A stretch of 64,000 bases of DNA from Elephas maximus indicus (GCF_024166365.1 NC_064842.1:15533001-15597000); one strand, 5' to 3'. Shown: positions 12,466 to 29,251, counted from the first letter of the stretch. The notes: generated from the letters alone by a model not told the origin. Numbers and translations: made by a program.

Positions 12466-12632
12466 AAACCAAAACCAAACCCGTTGCCGTTAAGTCGATT
12501 CGTACTCATAATGACCCTACAGGACAGAGAACTAACTACCCCATAAGGTTTTCAAGGAGCAGCTGGTGGATTTGAGCTGCTGACCTTTTGGGTGGCAGCT
12601 ATAGCTCTTAACCACAATGCCACCAGGGCTCC
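12466..12632 (-). mobile_element. AfroSINE in PYCR2 3' UTR
   Basis: Same strand as PYCR2, so it would be part of the mRNA if the signal at 12388 is used. Confidence 0.85.
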
Positions 12633-13128
12633 ATACAAGGATAGTCTAATTTGGTACATTTCTGATCGACTGTGAAATTCTAAGTTGCTTACTTCTTTTC
12701 CCTTTATGAATTCAAAGAGAAAAATCCATACCACAGTTTCATCTCTCACTTCCTTATTTGACATTGAAACTTACCCTGTATTAGGCTACAATGTACCCTA
12801 GTTAAAGTCCTCCCCAGGCTTTCCTGTCTGGCTGGGGCTGAAGTCCAGCCTCTCTCTCTGCCAACACTGGAGGTGTGCAGGGTTACATCTGGCTTCCAGC
12901 ACCCACCACCCCTCTGGAGCATCTTTCCACATGGGACAGGACAGGTAACCAGTGCCGCTTATCAGAATGGGCTGATCTGAACAGGTTTAAGGAGGTTTTT
13001 ATCACAAGAACCTGGAAGCTACCAGAGGCTGCCCTTGGCATACATGGCTGGGGACTGGGTGTGCGTGTGTGGGTGGGACAAGGCCCCTCAGCTAAGGGCC
13101 CTGGACCACAGAGCAGGTGGAGGCTGCC

Positions 13129-17140
<4,012 letters not shown>

Positions 17141-17660
17141 GGCCCCGGGCGCCTCGTCTCCTGGGCAGCCGCAGGAACCCTCGCAGCGCCGGCCCGGAGG
17201 TACTACCGGAAGGGCGGGGAGTGCGGGGACCCAGCAGGCAGTGCGGCCGAGGGAGCCGGAGCCAGGGAGTTCCGGGGCGTTTCCGGGTTGGGGCGGGGCT
17301 GGGCTCAGCCGGCGCCGGGGCGCCAACACGGGAATACTCGCAGGGACCCGACGCACCCTGCGGAGGATCTCGCGACGCCTTCCCGCTCGCTCGCTGACAC
17401 GCAGGCTGCGCACGGCGCCGCACGGCGCCGCAGGGCCCCACGTGGCCCGCCCGCCCGGACTGCCAATCCGCGGCCGGTAGCTCGGAGCGGGCCAATGGGC
17501 AGCCGGGCCGAGGCCGTGTGCCCGCCTCCGCTTGGGGTCAGAGGGTAGAGCCTCAGACAACACGTGGTGAATTCGGGATTCCGGCCTCGCGTGCGGGCCA
17601 TGTAACTGCCGGCCGGGGCCTTTCCTTTCCAAGAGCCGAGGTCGCTGCCCAGAGCGCAGT

Positions 17661-19884
17661 GCCGATGTCTTTTCTGTGGCTAGCCGTCAGCCACTCTTCA
17701 TTGCCAAGAGAACTTCTCCAAATGGCCGATCCGAGGGGCTACCAGAGAGCCTCCTGGTCGGAGGTCGGACAGGGGATCATGAAGACCTGTGGACTCCAAG
17801 CCCCGCACCCTGTAGCGAGCGCCCCGGGATGGAGCCCGGAGGCGCCCCACCTCCGCCCGCCCCATCCCGGCTCGCGCGGAGAGGCGGCGGGGCATCGGTT
17901 TGTTCGCTTGAACTTGGATGGTTCATGCGAATTCGCCTTAACTGGATTACGAGTAGCTTCAGTTCCTCCGTTTAGGAAGTTATCGGCTTGGCTAAAAATA
18001 GAAGCAAGTCTGCACCTCCACCTCCTCCGCGCACCACCACTTGCCTTTAAAAGCTCCACAAATGGAAGTTTCCTTTTCCATCGGTAGTAAATACGTATAA
18101 GTAATGAGCCATATAGTGACAGGGACCGCTAGCTTCCCACCGTCTCTACCAGCTTCCCCTAGCCCTTACCTGATAATCCACACCCCCACCCTCAGGAAGG
18201 GGTCCATTTTCTGGCATTTTCATCCAGGTGATGTTCCAAGAATCGAACTCCTGGGTAAGCCCCGGACCCTTAGCTTCTGCACCTTAAAAATGGGGACCAA
18301 ATGTTTACTATTAAGTAAAATATTTCTATAATCTTTTTCTGATTAAAAAAGTAATATATGCTTATTGAAGAAAATTTGGAGAATACAAAAGAAGTAAAAG
18401 TAAAGTTAAAATCATCAATAATCATACCTTCTAAGGATATTTTCTGTAAACATGTTTGGTGTATTTCCTTCCAGTATTATTTTCTATGCGTGTATACTCT
18501 TCCCATCATGGAAATATGTGATGTGCTTATAGTTTTGACATTTTTTATGCTATCATAAGCATTTTCCAATGCCACAGAGAAGTCACTGAAAACAAAATTT
18601 TTAGTGACTACTTCCCTAGGGGGCAAAAACGGCTTGCACTGGACTGCTAACCTAATGGTTGGCAGTTCAAACTCACCCAGTGGTGTTGTGAAAAGAAAGT
18701 CCTGGCAATCTGCTTCCATAAAGATTGCAGCCAGGAAAACCCTATGGAGCAGTCCTACTCTGTAACACGAGTCAAAATCGACTCAACAGCAATGGGCTAG
18801 TGTTTTATTACATGAACGTACTGTAGTTCATTTAACCATTCTCCCAAAGCTCAGCATTTGGGTTTATTAATTCATTCAACAGATATTTATTGAGCCAAGC
18901 AATGTATTGGGTTCTGGGAATATAACTGTGAACAAAACAGCCAAAAATCCCTGTCCTGTTAAAACTTAGGACAGTTTTTAAAATTACTATATGTACAAAT
19001 GTGATGAAATCTTTGTCTCTTTGATTATTTCTTTAGCATGGATCCCTAAAAGTGAGAGTCTTGGACTCAGGGGTGTAGGTGCTTGAACGGCTGTTAGTGG
19101 TTGGCGGTGGTACAGCATACATAGCCTAGTGGCTCTGAAACCAGAAACCCAACAGTTCAAACCATTTGGAGGAAAAAGGGAGGCATTTGATACAGGCCCT
19201 GGGAAAGGTCCAGGGGAGCTCACTGCCTAGAAGGAGCATCTGCAGAATGCTGGACCTCAGGGGCTCGAACTAGTCCTCTCTTTTTTCTCATCTGTTTGCC
19301 TCCACTGGCCTCATTCTTTCTTGGTGTAGAGAAGTTGTCTCAGGCAGTGGGGAAGATGGGGCCTCCCCTTCTCCACAGCTTTGTGAAGCTGCCTGTTCCC
19401 CTGAGGGGTACTCAGACTTCTCATGGTCCACTGGAGAGGTTGCAGAGGCCCCCCTACTATCCCTGGCACTGGTCTGTTGCCCTGAGCTCTGGCCCTGGCT
19501 GCAATGCAGGAGGTTGTGGCGAAGTTGAGTGTGTGCATGTTGGGGTGGGGAGTGGGGGACATTGGTGTCTCTCTCCTGTCAGACCCCTTACTCCTGACTG
19601 TGAGAGCACACCCATCCCTTACGTAGTTGCCTTGATATCTCTTGCCTCAGATCCCAGGGATAGTGATGAAATGTGAGGAAGACCAAGAGCCTAGGGAAGG
19701 AGGCCATGCTGGAGATGCCCAGTGCTGGCCTGATCCCTAGCCAGGGCAGGAACATAAGAGAAGGAGCAGTAAAACCACTTGGTCCTTCTGACGTTTACGT
19801 GTGTGGTCCAGTGAACAGAAACTGGTTATTTTTTATGAGACTTTGAGGTTTAATATTTTTTTTATCACTAGACTTTATAGTTTA
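17661..19884. other. Intergenic, upstream of PYCR2
   Basis: One diverged SINE (18605-18810). A short TATTTATTGAGCCAAGCAAT-type ancient repeat near 18870-18955. Nothing else identified. Confidence 0.5.
18605..18810 (+). mobile_element. AfroSINE variant, diverged
   Basis: GGTTGGCAGTTCAAACTCAC and GAGTCAAAATCGACTCAACA are recognisable. Confidence 0.7.
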
Positions 19885-20978
19885 CAATCATCCTCCAGTA
19901 TCTGCAGGGGATTGGTTCCAGGACTCCCCTCCCTGCCACCCCATGGATACCAAAATCTGAGGATGCTCAAGTCCCCTATATACAATGGCCTGGTATTTGC
20001 ATATAACCGACACACATCCTCCCGTATATTTTGAATCATCTCCAGATTACTTATCAGACCTAATACAACGTAAATGCTATGTAAATAGTTGTTTCATCAC
20101 AGCTGAAGACCTGCTGTGGAAGGTTGCCTTTTTCTGCTATGCGTTTTTGGAGCTCCCCTGGGAATGCTGATGCTGCCTGGGCACCAGCCAAGGCCGATTC
20201 TCCCACGACCCTGAAGTTCTTGACGCTGCAGCGCTTTCCAGAGCTAGCCAGCCGTCCCTTACTAGCCTGAAACTCCTTCCTCTCACTCTCCTCAACCCGC
20301 TCACAGTAGTGCTCATAGAGGCTAAGTGCTTTTTCATGGGTAATTTTGCCATTAGCGGGGATATGCTTCTGTGACATGTTCACTGGCCACACACTTAATG
20401 CTTTCTCAGTCTTTGCAAGCACTTTATCATGAACCAGAGAGATCATTTTTGCTGTGGTAGGGGCAGCGCTAACACTTTCCACAAATTTCAGCTTCTTTCA
20501 GCTTTATTATGGGAGTGCTCAATTTTGTCCTTACGAACCTTATGGCCCACTTCAGAAAGCGACATGCCACTTTTCAGAAGATCCAAAGTTTTTATTTTCT
20601 TGTCGAGAGAGAGCACTTTACACTCCCTCTTAGCCTTTGAGGGATTGCCTCAACCAGTTCATAGCTTTTTAGGAGCCTTTTTTTCACAGAAACAGAGGGT
20701 ACACGCAACACAAGTGGTGAATGAAGGAGGCTGGAAGCAAACAATGCTCAAACAACCCATGCTGGAGAGAGACTGAGGAGCTGTGAAATGACTGGAAGCC
20801 ACAGCTGGGGCTGCCTACACATCACTTCATTCCCGTGGACTCAGCAGAGTGCTCGGCTCATCGCAAATGCAAGTTTTGCTTTTAGGAACTACCACCCGCT
20901 CCGCCCCCCGAATATTTTTGATTCACGGGGTTGGTTGAATCCACGGACCTGGAAGCCACAGATACAGAGGGTCAACTA
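19885..20978 (-). mobile_element. Tigger-type DNA transposon, internally deleted
   Basis: Ends resemble Tigger terminal sequence (ATTGGTTCCAGGACTCCCC at the left; GGTTGGTTGAATCCACGG near the right) and are flanked by TA. The minus strand keeps a decayed pogo-like transposase segment (20060-20482), with AKTEKALSVWP, EFQASKGRLASSGKR and QVFSCDETT still readable. Confidence 0.8.
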
Positions 20979-21997
20979 TATGCGTACAATGTTTTGTTCT
21001 ATGTTTTAATTGTAGGCAATCCCACTGTATTCTCTTTTAATAACCTTTCTAACTGTAAAGGCCCATGTCCTTGGTGCTGTGGCCCCTGCCTTGGTTTCCA
21101 CAGTGATTACGTCTGATGCCTGTGAAGGTCCTTTGAGCTGAAGTGCTGAATGGGTGATATGAGGAGAGGAGGGGCCTGCCCACCCAACCACAAAGCCTAC
21201 ACCTTCAAGGAGCACCCAGCCCCAGCTTCTCACAGCCATCCTGCCCTGGACATACAGCCTCCATGTCTGGCACTTGTCTCCTTGGACACCCACTCTAGCC
21301 TTCTACTCCATCTGAACAGGCAGGGTGAAGTCCAGAAAGAAAACAGGGACATCCACTTAGCCTCCAGGACTACCCAACTTCCCCCTCCCCCTGCCCCATT
21401 CCTATCCTCCCATCCAACAGCCAGGCAGGTTCAGCTGTTCCTGGCCCTCCTTTGCTTTCAGGCCCTCAGTGCCTCCCTCCTGGCCTGTCTCTAAATCCCG
21501 GAAAAGAGAAAGAGTCCTGAGCTGCTCCCAGCTACTCACATGGCAGTCCCCTTGACCCCAATCCTCCCTGACATTAGGAACTCCAGGGAGGCACGTTTCG
21601 CATACAACTTTGCTTTTATACTTGTTATTACACAAATAATCTATGTTTCTTTTACAGAAATTAGAGCAAATGGAGAAGTGAACATTACTTTTAATCCCAC
21701 CTAAAGAGAACCAGTATGACCCTTCTGGAATATAACTCTATAGATTATTTTTCCCCATGCAATAAGGCACATCTTAAGCTTGATTATTACAACAAGTATG
21801 TAGGCATGTATATAAACAAATCATGTTGTATATAAACAAGGTGATGTGCAAAAAACCAAAATAATTTTGTTTTAGGGTGGTGGGATTATGGGTAGTTTTC
21901 AATTTATTCAAAATTATATTTAATGTTGTTATTTCATCATTTTAAACAAAAAGGTTGTAATTACACTGTACTTCTAATGTGATTTGGCTTACTATCT
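20979..21997. other. Unique intergenic sequence
   Basis: No gene or clear repeat identified. Confidence 0.5.
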
Positions 21998-22575
21998 ATA
22001 TTAGTTTTTATTGCTGCTGTAACAAATGACCACAAATTTAGCAATTTAAAAAATTATTATCTCACAGTTCAGTAGTTCTTAAGTCCAAATGGACTCAGCT
22101 GGTTTCTCTGCCAAATCAAGGTGTCAGCGGATCTGGGGGCTCTTATCTGGAGGCTCTGAGATAGTATCTGCTTCTAGACTCATTCGGGTTGTTGACAGAA
22201 TTCAGTTCCATGTGGCTGTGGGACTGAGGTCTCCTTTCCTTGCTGGCTGTCAGCCCAAGTCATTCTGTTTCTAGAGGTCACTTACATTCTGGCTCAAAGC
22301 CAGCACTGGGAAGTTGAGTCCTTCTCATGCTTCAGATCTCTCTGCTGTCCTCTCTTCTGCATGTCTCCTGCTTCCAGCCAGGGAAAGTTCTCTGCTTCTA
22401 ATGACTCATGCGATTAGATTGGGTACAACCATATAATTCAGGATAATCTTCCTATTTTAAGAGTTGTAACCTTAATCATATCTGCACAGCCCCTTTTGCC
22501 GTGTTATGTAGCATATTTGTGGGTTCCAGGGGTTAGAGCATGGACATCTTTAAGGAGAACCTTTTGCCTACCACA
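21998..22575 (-). mobile_element. MLT1 LTR, ancient
   Basis: Divergent match to the mammalian MLT1 consensus (TTGCTGCTGTAACAAATGACC ... GGTTAGAGCATGGACATCTT ... CTACCACA). Confidence 0.7.
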
Positions 22576-22829
22576 TTGTCTCCCTGTGCTAATGAGCACG
22601 TTTTACTTCTGAAACTAAAAAAACCTCCTGGGTTTTTTAGCTCACACTCAACCTGGCGTGAGCAGGCCTATCCCTGTCATTCATTTTATGTGACTGCCTG
22701 GGAGTACACAGACCTATTAAAGCTACAGGTACATCACTGAGCAGTTGGTAGAATTCTTCAGATGATTTCAAAATCCTTTTTATAGACAAAGTAACTATGC
22801 TCTACTGCTCACAACGCCCCAAGTGGAAA

Positions 22830-23043
22830 GAATTTTTTTTTAATTGTGCTTTCGGTGAAAGTTTACAGCTCAAGTTAATTTCTCTTTCAGAAATTTATAC
22901 ACGTGTTGTTTTGTGACATTGGTTGCAATCCCCATAATGTAACAGCATGCTCCCCCTTTTCACCTGGGGTTCCCTGTGCCCATTCGTCCAGTTGCCGTCT
23001 CTTCCTGCCTTCTTGTTTTTCTTTTGGACAGCAGTTGCCCATT
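22830..23043 (-). mobile_element. L1 3' UTR, antisense
   Basis: TTGTGCTTTCGGTGAAAGTT onward is an antisense L1 3' end, broken at 23044 by an LTR. Confidence 0.65.
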
Positions 23044-23565
23044 TGGTCTTAGTCATCTAGTGCTGCTATAACAGAAATACCACAAGCGGGTGGCTTTAAC
23101 AAAGAGAAATTTATTCTCTCACAGTCCCGTAGGCTAGAAGTCTGAATTCAGGATGCCAGCTCCGGGGAAAGACACTCTCTCTGTAGGCTCTGGAGGAAGG
23201 TCCTTGTCATCAGTCTTCCCTTGGTCTGGGAGCATCTCAGCGCAGGAACCTCAGGTCCAAAGGACACCTTCTGCTCCTGGTGCTGCTTTCTTGGTGGTAT
23301 GAGGTCCCCATGTCTCTCTGCTCGCTTTTCTTTTTTATATCTCAAAAGAGATTGGCTTAAGATACTACCTAATCTTATAGACCTCATCAATATAACTCCC
23401 GCTAATCCATCTTACTATATCATATTGATAGGATTTACAACACATAGGGAAACCACATAAAATGGTGGACAATCACATAAAATGGTGGACAATCACACAG
23501 TACTAAGAATCATGGCCCAGGTAAGTTGACCAATATTTTGGGGGGACACAATTCAATCCATAACA
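23044..23565 (-). mobile_element. MaLR/MLT1-like solo LTR
   Basis: Same family as 45628-46127 (CTTAGTCATCTAGTGCTGCT start; TTCAATCCATAACA end), inserted in an antisense L1 3' UTR. The target duplication is unclear. Confidence 0.72.
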
Positions 23566-23610
23566 TGGTTGTATTGGTTACAGACGAAAAGTGGGTTAAT
23601 ATCAGCATTG

Positions 23611-23773
23611 CCGTTAAACCTGCTGCTGTCGAGTCAATTCTGACTGATAGCAACCCTATAGGACAGGGTAGAACTGATCCATATGGCTTCCAAGGAGCAC
23701 CTGGTGGATTCTAACTGCCGGCCTTTTGGGTTAGTACCTGTAGCTTTTAACCACTACACCAACAGAGTTTCCA
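23611..23773 (-). mobile_element. AfroSINE
   Basis: TGCTGTCGAGTCAATTCTGA ... CACTACACCAACAGAGTTTC. Confidence 0.82.
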
Positions 23774-23907
23774 ACATCAGCTTTAAAAGCATATTTTCTA
23801 GGGTGAATCAATTACTGGTTATCTGACTTTAAAGGATGAGGCTGTCATTGATTAGTTGGCTTTCAGAGTAATGTTCCCCGAAGCAAGTTTTCATTGCTTA
23901 CATAGTG

Positions 23908-24556
23908 TCTTAGGCTGGGTTCTCTAGAGAAGTAAAACCAGTAAAGTGTATAAATATATATAGAGAGAGATCTATATCAAGGAAGGAAACCCTGGTGGCG
24001 TAGTGGTTAAGTGCTACGGCTGCTAACCAAAGGGTTGGCAGTTCGAATCTGCCAGGTGCTCCTTGGAAACTCTATGGGGCAGTTCTACTCTGCCCTATAG
24101 GGTCGCTATGAGTCGGAATCGACTCAACAGCACTGGGTTTTTTATATCAAGGAAACAGCTCACGAAATTGTAGAGTCTGGAACATCCCAAGTCCATGGAT
24201 CAGGATACAGGCTTCTCCTGATTCGCGTAGCCACAGGGGCTGGTGAACCCAAGATGACCAGGTCAGAGAGCAGGGCTCCTGTTCACAGGCTGTGAAGATC
24301 AACGAATCCCAGGGTTGGCAGATAAGCTGATAGCTCAAGTCCCAAGAACCAGAGGTCAGACAAACAGGAGGCAGTTACAGGATCCAGAGCAGGCAAAAGC
24401 CAGACATCCACTTATATTCGGATGCAGGCCACACACTCAAGGAAACTCCCTTTCCACTGATTGGCTACTCACAGCAGATCCCATCACAGGGGTGATATGT
24501 ATAAACACTGAGACTCATGGCCCAGCCAAGTTGACATACAATCTTAACCATCACAT
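23908..24556 (-). mobile_element. LTR (MaLR/ERVL-like)
   Basis: Starts TGTCTTAGGCTGGGTTCTCT and ends AACCATCACA; contains CATGGCCCAGCCAAGTTGAC as in MaLR LTRs. Split by an AfroSINE at 23985-24142. Confidence 0.6.
23985..24142 (+). mobile_element. AfroSINE
   Basis: Perfect 12-bp duplication TATATCAAGGAA (23973-23984 and 24143-24154). Confidence 0.9.
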
Positions 24557-25229
24557 GTAGGTTTAAAATCAGTTCTTGTGTTGACTTATTTCAATAGCCA
24601 CAGAACTATCATTGATTCATTAAATAGGCTTAAAACTAGTTCTGGGATTACTTTTTACCATGATTATAGAAACAGTCTTTTCCTAGGAGTATGGGGGCTT
24701 TTTAAGAATTTCAATCGCAAATGCTCCGTAAGTGATGATGATGATGATAATTTGTGGTGTTATTATTAGTGGTTTAGAAAACAGATCTATGCTGATGTAA
24801 CTCTGGAGCCTTAGCTTTTGGTGTTGGACCTCTGAGAGAGGCCCCAATGTAATGTGTCTGGGAGAAACTGCCCACGTTTCCGTCCCCACTCTTTGGGTGG
24901 AGTGAGCTCAGGCTACCCGGAGCATCCAGCTGGGTTATTTGGAGTTCCAAAGTGTGAAGAAAGGTCGAGGGTAGAGAGGGTGAAAACTGGAGAAGAGTGC
25001 CGCCCAGGATTGGAGGCTTTCTGAGCATCGTTGAGCTTGCTTGAATATTCAGCTGGCCACTGTCTGTGGTGCTGAAGTCTGCTCTAAAACGTCACCGTTA
25101 GCAGTCTGGCCATGAACTTCAATTAAAGAGGGCGACAAATGGCTAAGTGAGCAAGGGACTACTACAGCCCTGTTGTCTTTAAGTTATTTATAAAATTAAT
25201 TCCAGGTTGGTTTAAAATTTTGTCGTCAT
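24557..25229. other. Unique intergenic sequence
   Basis: Only a short (GAT)n run near 24735; no gene identified. Confidence 0.5.
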
Positions 25230-25445
25230 CTTCACTATAGTATAGTGATTAAAAACGTGGACATTGGGGCCAAACTGTTTTCAAATCCCAGTTCCATCAT
25301 TTACCAACGAGGTAACTTTGGACAAGTTATTTAATTTCTCCATGCCTCAGTTTCCTCAACTATAAAATGAATATATTAATAATGCCTGCCTGGTAGTGTT
25401 GTTGTGCAGATTAAATAAGTTAGGATACATAACATCGTTCAGAAC
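25230..25445 (+). mobile_element. MIR SINE
   Basis: CAAATCCCAGTTCCATCATT ... CATGCCTCAGTTTCCTCAAC. Confidence 0.8.
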
Positions 25446-26144
25446 AGAGTCTGCTTCAATTAAAAAAAAACAAACATAGTAAAAGTCAACCATCATTATA
25501 ATAGCAACAGATTTGAAAGTTTCTGTTTTTTTTTTTTAATTTACATGCAAGTAACTTGAATGGGAGGGTAAAGATGTAAATGGTTAAGAGAAGCTTGCTT
25601 AGGTAGGTTGTAGCTTTTTTTTTTTTTTACAAAAAAAGTAAATCGAGCAAATTGGAAATTATTCCATTTCCTGAGGAATTTTGTAATAATATGATGGCAA
25701 AAAAAAAAAAAAAAAGACATCTTTTTGGCAGCTGGTAGCACTTCAGAATGGTGGTCTACGCGAGTTACCCAACAGCAAGATCTGGAAAAGAGTTTCGTGT
25801 CCCTCTCGCCTGGCTTCTCTGATGACAGTAATGTAAAACAAACCATTCATTGAGCAGTTCAGCTACAAAGCAGGCAGTTTCGAGAGCCCTCTGTTAAGCT
25901 GGCAAGAGAGGCCTGCTTCTCTCCCTAAGACAGGTGCCTCTTTCTCAGTGTGGGAACAAAGCCTTGGCTCTCTCACAGAATCTTATGAGCTGGCTTGTAA
26001 CCACAGTCAATTTTGTGACTGAAAAACTGCCAGACACACAGCTTCCAAATGACATTTTAACCTACTGCCTGTGTCATCGGCAAAGCACACTCACCAACTG
26101 GTGGGTTGGGAAGGAGTTTATAACCCATTCTATAGGGTAGGGAC

Positions 26145-26245
26145 TCAACAGATTTGGATTCCCTCAGCCTCAGTTTCTCATCTGAAAATGGGTATAATAA
26201 TAGAAATAATATTGTTATGTAAAAATAGTATAATAACAATAATAA
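26145..26245 (+). mobile_element. MIR fragment
   Basis: CCTCAGCCTCAGTTTCTCAT then an AATAAT-rich tail, cut by the MITE at 26246. Confidence 0.55.
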
Positions 26246-26608
26246 GGCAGTCCCCGGGTTATGAATGTTCAGCTTATGTACAACCTGTAGTTAGGAACCA
26301 ACCCTGTAAAGCGTATTATATTGAAAATTCGAGGTACATACAATGGATCATAATAACAAACAGGTGCTACTTTACAACGCACATTAAAACATTATTGTTA
26401 TTATTACTATATTGTGTTAAACATGTTTTAGTGAGTCTGGAAGTGGCTCTTTAATGTTTTTATGCATGGATAGGTACATTATATACTATATACTAAGACA
26501 AACATTTGACTTATGTCCGATACAAATTGTACCTAACTGTTCTGACTTAAATTTGACTTAAAGACAGACTCAGGAACAGATCTCCTTTGTAATCTGGGGA
26601 CTGCCTGT
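26246..26608. mobile_element. Non-autonomous DNA transposon with inverted termini, copy 1
   Basis: GGCAGTCCCCGGGTTA at the left end and its inverse (TAATCTGGGGACTGCC) at the right; AT-rich interior with no ORF. Probably a Tigger/pogo-related MITE. Confidence 0.65.
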
Positions 26609-27229
26609 ACCACCATAAGAAAGAGTTGTAAGTATTAAGTGACGTAATGTATGTGAAGCTTACTGGCACAGCTCCTTGGTTCACAGTGAATGCTCAATAG
26701 ACGTTAGTCTGCTTAGCACACCGCCATCACCCTCTCCCCCCATAACCACCATTGCAGGGGTTCAAGTGCCCCCTAAAGAGGTGGCATATGTGAGTGATTA
26801 TTTAAAATACTATTTGTGGAAGGAGAGTTGTAAGGAAAAATATAAATACTACTCTAAAAAATATATGTGGATATCTATTGCAAACTAATTTATAGCAACA
26901 ATTAATGAGAGAGAGAGGGAGGGAGGGAAAAAAGAGGGATAGTTTTTAAGTTATATAGTTGTAATTATTTACATAACACTCCAAAATGATCAAGCAAATG
27001 AGAATAGAATGTCATAGTTTTGAAGAGGGTTGCTCCATTTTCAATCACAGCTCTATCAAGTTCTGAACTTTTATCCAATCATCCTTTTAGTCAAGGTTTA
27101 TTTTTGGCGACCTACTATGTGTTTTGTTTTGTTTTTTTTACTATGTATTCAGTGGTTTCCTAGGCCCTGGGAATGCAGCTGTGAGCCAGACAGCCCTGCC
27201 TCACGGTGTTCTCTCTCTCTCTCTCTTTT

Positions 27230-27590
27230 TTGTTGAGGTGAAATAAACATACAGAACATGCAATTAACTACTTTAAAGTGTACGATTCAATGGCATTTAG
27301 TGCATTTGCAATGTTGTGCAAACACCTCTTTCTAGTTTCAAAACTAGCTGCAGGTTGGTTCAAATGTTCATCATCATCACCACTATGCTATAGTCATTAA
27401 AAACATAAACACCTCGTGCCATTAAGTAAGCATCCCATTCCCCCACCCCCTGGCAACCACGAATCTACTTTCTGCCTCTGTGGGTTTGCCCATTCTGGAT
27501 ATTTCATAAGAAAAGAATCATACATTTGACCTTGTTTCACTTAGCATACTGCACTCAAGGCTTATCCAAGTTGCAGCACATGTGTTTGTT
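27230..27590 (-). mobile_element. L1M 3' UTR, antisense
   Basis: Contains AAAGTGTACGATTCAATGGC, CCCTGGCAACCACGAATCTA and TTCACTTAGCATACTG, typical of antisense L1M tails. Confidence 0.75.
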
Positions 27591-28046
27591 TGGTCACCTC
27601 CCGGGGGCGCCTCTTTGTGTCCTACCTCCTTTCTGGTTTTCCTAGAGGACAAGCCTCTTATTTGGCCAGGCAGCTGCTCTGAAGGTCTTTGGTGGCCCTA
27701 CTGGGGAAGCGGCTGGGGCAAGGGTGCTGAGTGGCATTAGGAGAGCCAGGCGAGCTGAGGCCCAGGCTGACCAGGGTGAAGTCTCAGCTGAGGTCGCCTG
27801 CAAGGTCAAGCTTGGAGATCCAGCAGCTGGAAAGCTCCAAGGTGGCTTTTTAAAATCCAAAATATTTTCTCATCTCACCACATCTCTGCATTCTGCCTTT
27901 TCATTTTTCTACCTAATCATGAATATTGCACCATCCTCCTTGGCTGATACCCAGGTCTAGTTAACTACTTTTTACCTTTGTCTTTTAGGTATGTGATCCT
28001 AATTGTTTTAATGGATCTAATACATAATTCCCTTTTGTGCTTAAAG

Positions 28047-28238
28047 GAGCCCTGGTGGTACAATGGTTAAGTGCTCGGCTGCTAACCAAAAGGTCTTTGG
28101 TTCAAACTCACCAGCCGCTCCACAGGAGAAAGATGTGGCAGCCTGCTTCTGAGATCACAGCCTTGGAAACCCTGTGGGGCAGTTCTACTCTGTCCTATAG
28201 GGTCGCTATGAGTTGGAATTGACTCACTGGCAAAGGGT
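28047..28238 (+). mobile_element. AfroSINE
   Basis: Duplication TTTTGTGC(T/C)TAA at both ends; includes the CCACAGGAGAAAGATGTGGC variant middle. Confidence 0.84.
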
Positions 28239-28372
28239 TTTTGTGCCTAATGAAAACCTAGTTATAATTTAGTTATTGCAGTCTTCAGCACTCCCTAGAA
28301 ACTGGGGATTGCAGACCACCCTCTTTCTTCAAATCCTTATATTGTTTTCATTCTTGCTCCCTTCTCTCTTAT

Positions 28373-28520
28373 ATAAACCAGTTGCCCGAGTCACGGAGAC
28401 CCCATGTGTATCAGAGCAGAACTGTGCTCCGGAGTTTTTAATGGCTGTGGTTTATTAGAAGTAGATCACCAGGCCTTTTTCCCAAGCGCTTAACCATTTG
28501 AGCCCCCAAGGGACTCCTAT
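28373..28520 (-). mobile_element. AfroSINE, diverged
   Basis: CCGAGTCACGGAGACCCCAT ... TTGAGCCCCCAAGGGACTCC. Confidence 0.65.
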
Positions 28521-28529
28521 GTGAAGTGT

Positions 28530-28735
28530 TGTCGTCAGGCGCCGCCAGTCAGGTCCAAATCATAGCAACCCCACGTGACAGAGCAGATCTGCCCCATATG
28601 GTTTTCTTGGCTATAGTCTTTTATGGAAGCAGATTAATGGGTCTTTCTCCCTCGAAGCTGCTGGGTGGGTTCTAACCACCAGCCTTTTGGTTAACAGCCA
28701 AGCACTTAACCATTGTACCACCAGAGCTCTGTTAT
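28530..28735 (-). mobile_element. AfroSINE
   Basis: Reverse copy just downstream of LEFTY (GTGACAGAGCAGATCTGCCC; CATTGTACCACCAGAGCTC). Confidence 0.78.
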
Positions 28736-28759
28736 ATAAATTAAATAAATACAGAAACA

Positions 28760-29251
28760 GAGCGAAACCACTTTTATTTTATTTCAGCAGATTATCTACA
28801 TACAATTGTTTTTGCTAAACAAAGCAACCTAAACACGTGGTTTTCTGGCGATAAATTCTGTTAAAACAGTGGGAAATAAGGATTTGTGTGTGTGTGTGTT
28901 GTTTTGTTTTAATTCATCATGTAATAGAATAAATCAGATCTACTTCCCTAGTTCTCATCAGAGAACCCTCAGCTGAGAATTGCCAGAGAATAGGAATCCC
29001 CAGCTGACAATGTGTCCCTTGCTTGGCTGGATCCTCTGGTAAGTCAGTCAGGATTTCTCACCAGAGCTCAGCAATATTCCTGCGTGTAAGTGCTTAGGAT
29101 GGGTGCTGGACAGCAAGGGTGGGAAAAATGGAAGACAGCAGTGCAAAGGTAAGATAAAATAGGGGCACTAAATCGGGGCAAAGGTAGCTTGCTAAGTACA
29201 AAATTCAGACCTACATTAAGACCTGCCTCTGTGCAGCATCCAATCACAGGC
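28760..29251 (-). other. LEFTY2: Probable LEFTY 3' UTR
   Basis: Sequence between the LEFTY stop and two overlapping AATAAA hexamers on the minus strand at 28773-28783. No repeat is recognised inside. The end point is inferred. Confidence 0.5.
28773..28783 (-). terminator. Candidate LEFTY polyadenylation signals
   Basis: Two overlapping AATAAA hexamers on the minus strand, about 470 nt after the stop codon. Confidence 0.5.

Larger units (their letters stand above)
12373..13128 (-). other. PYCR2: PYCR2 3' untranslated region
   Basis: Runs from the PYCR2 stop to about 15 bases beyond the first AATAAA on the minus strand (12388-12393). An AfroSINE at 12466-12632 is inserted in it. The true mRNA end is inferred. 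Confidence 0.6.

Noticed and set aside
18175-18182. Single FoxH1-type AATCCACA
   Set aside because: Isolated and within chance expectation; the same holds for 59621-59628, which lies inside an L1.
20060-20482. Possible host gene (140 codons, minus strand)
   Set aside because: Lies between Tigger ends and resembles pogo-type transposase; it is a transposon remnant.
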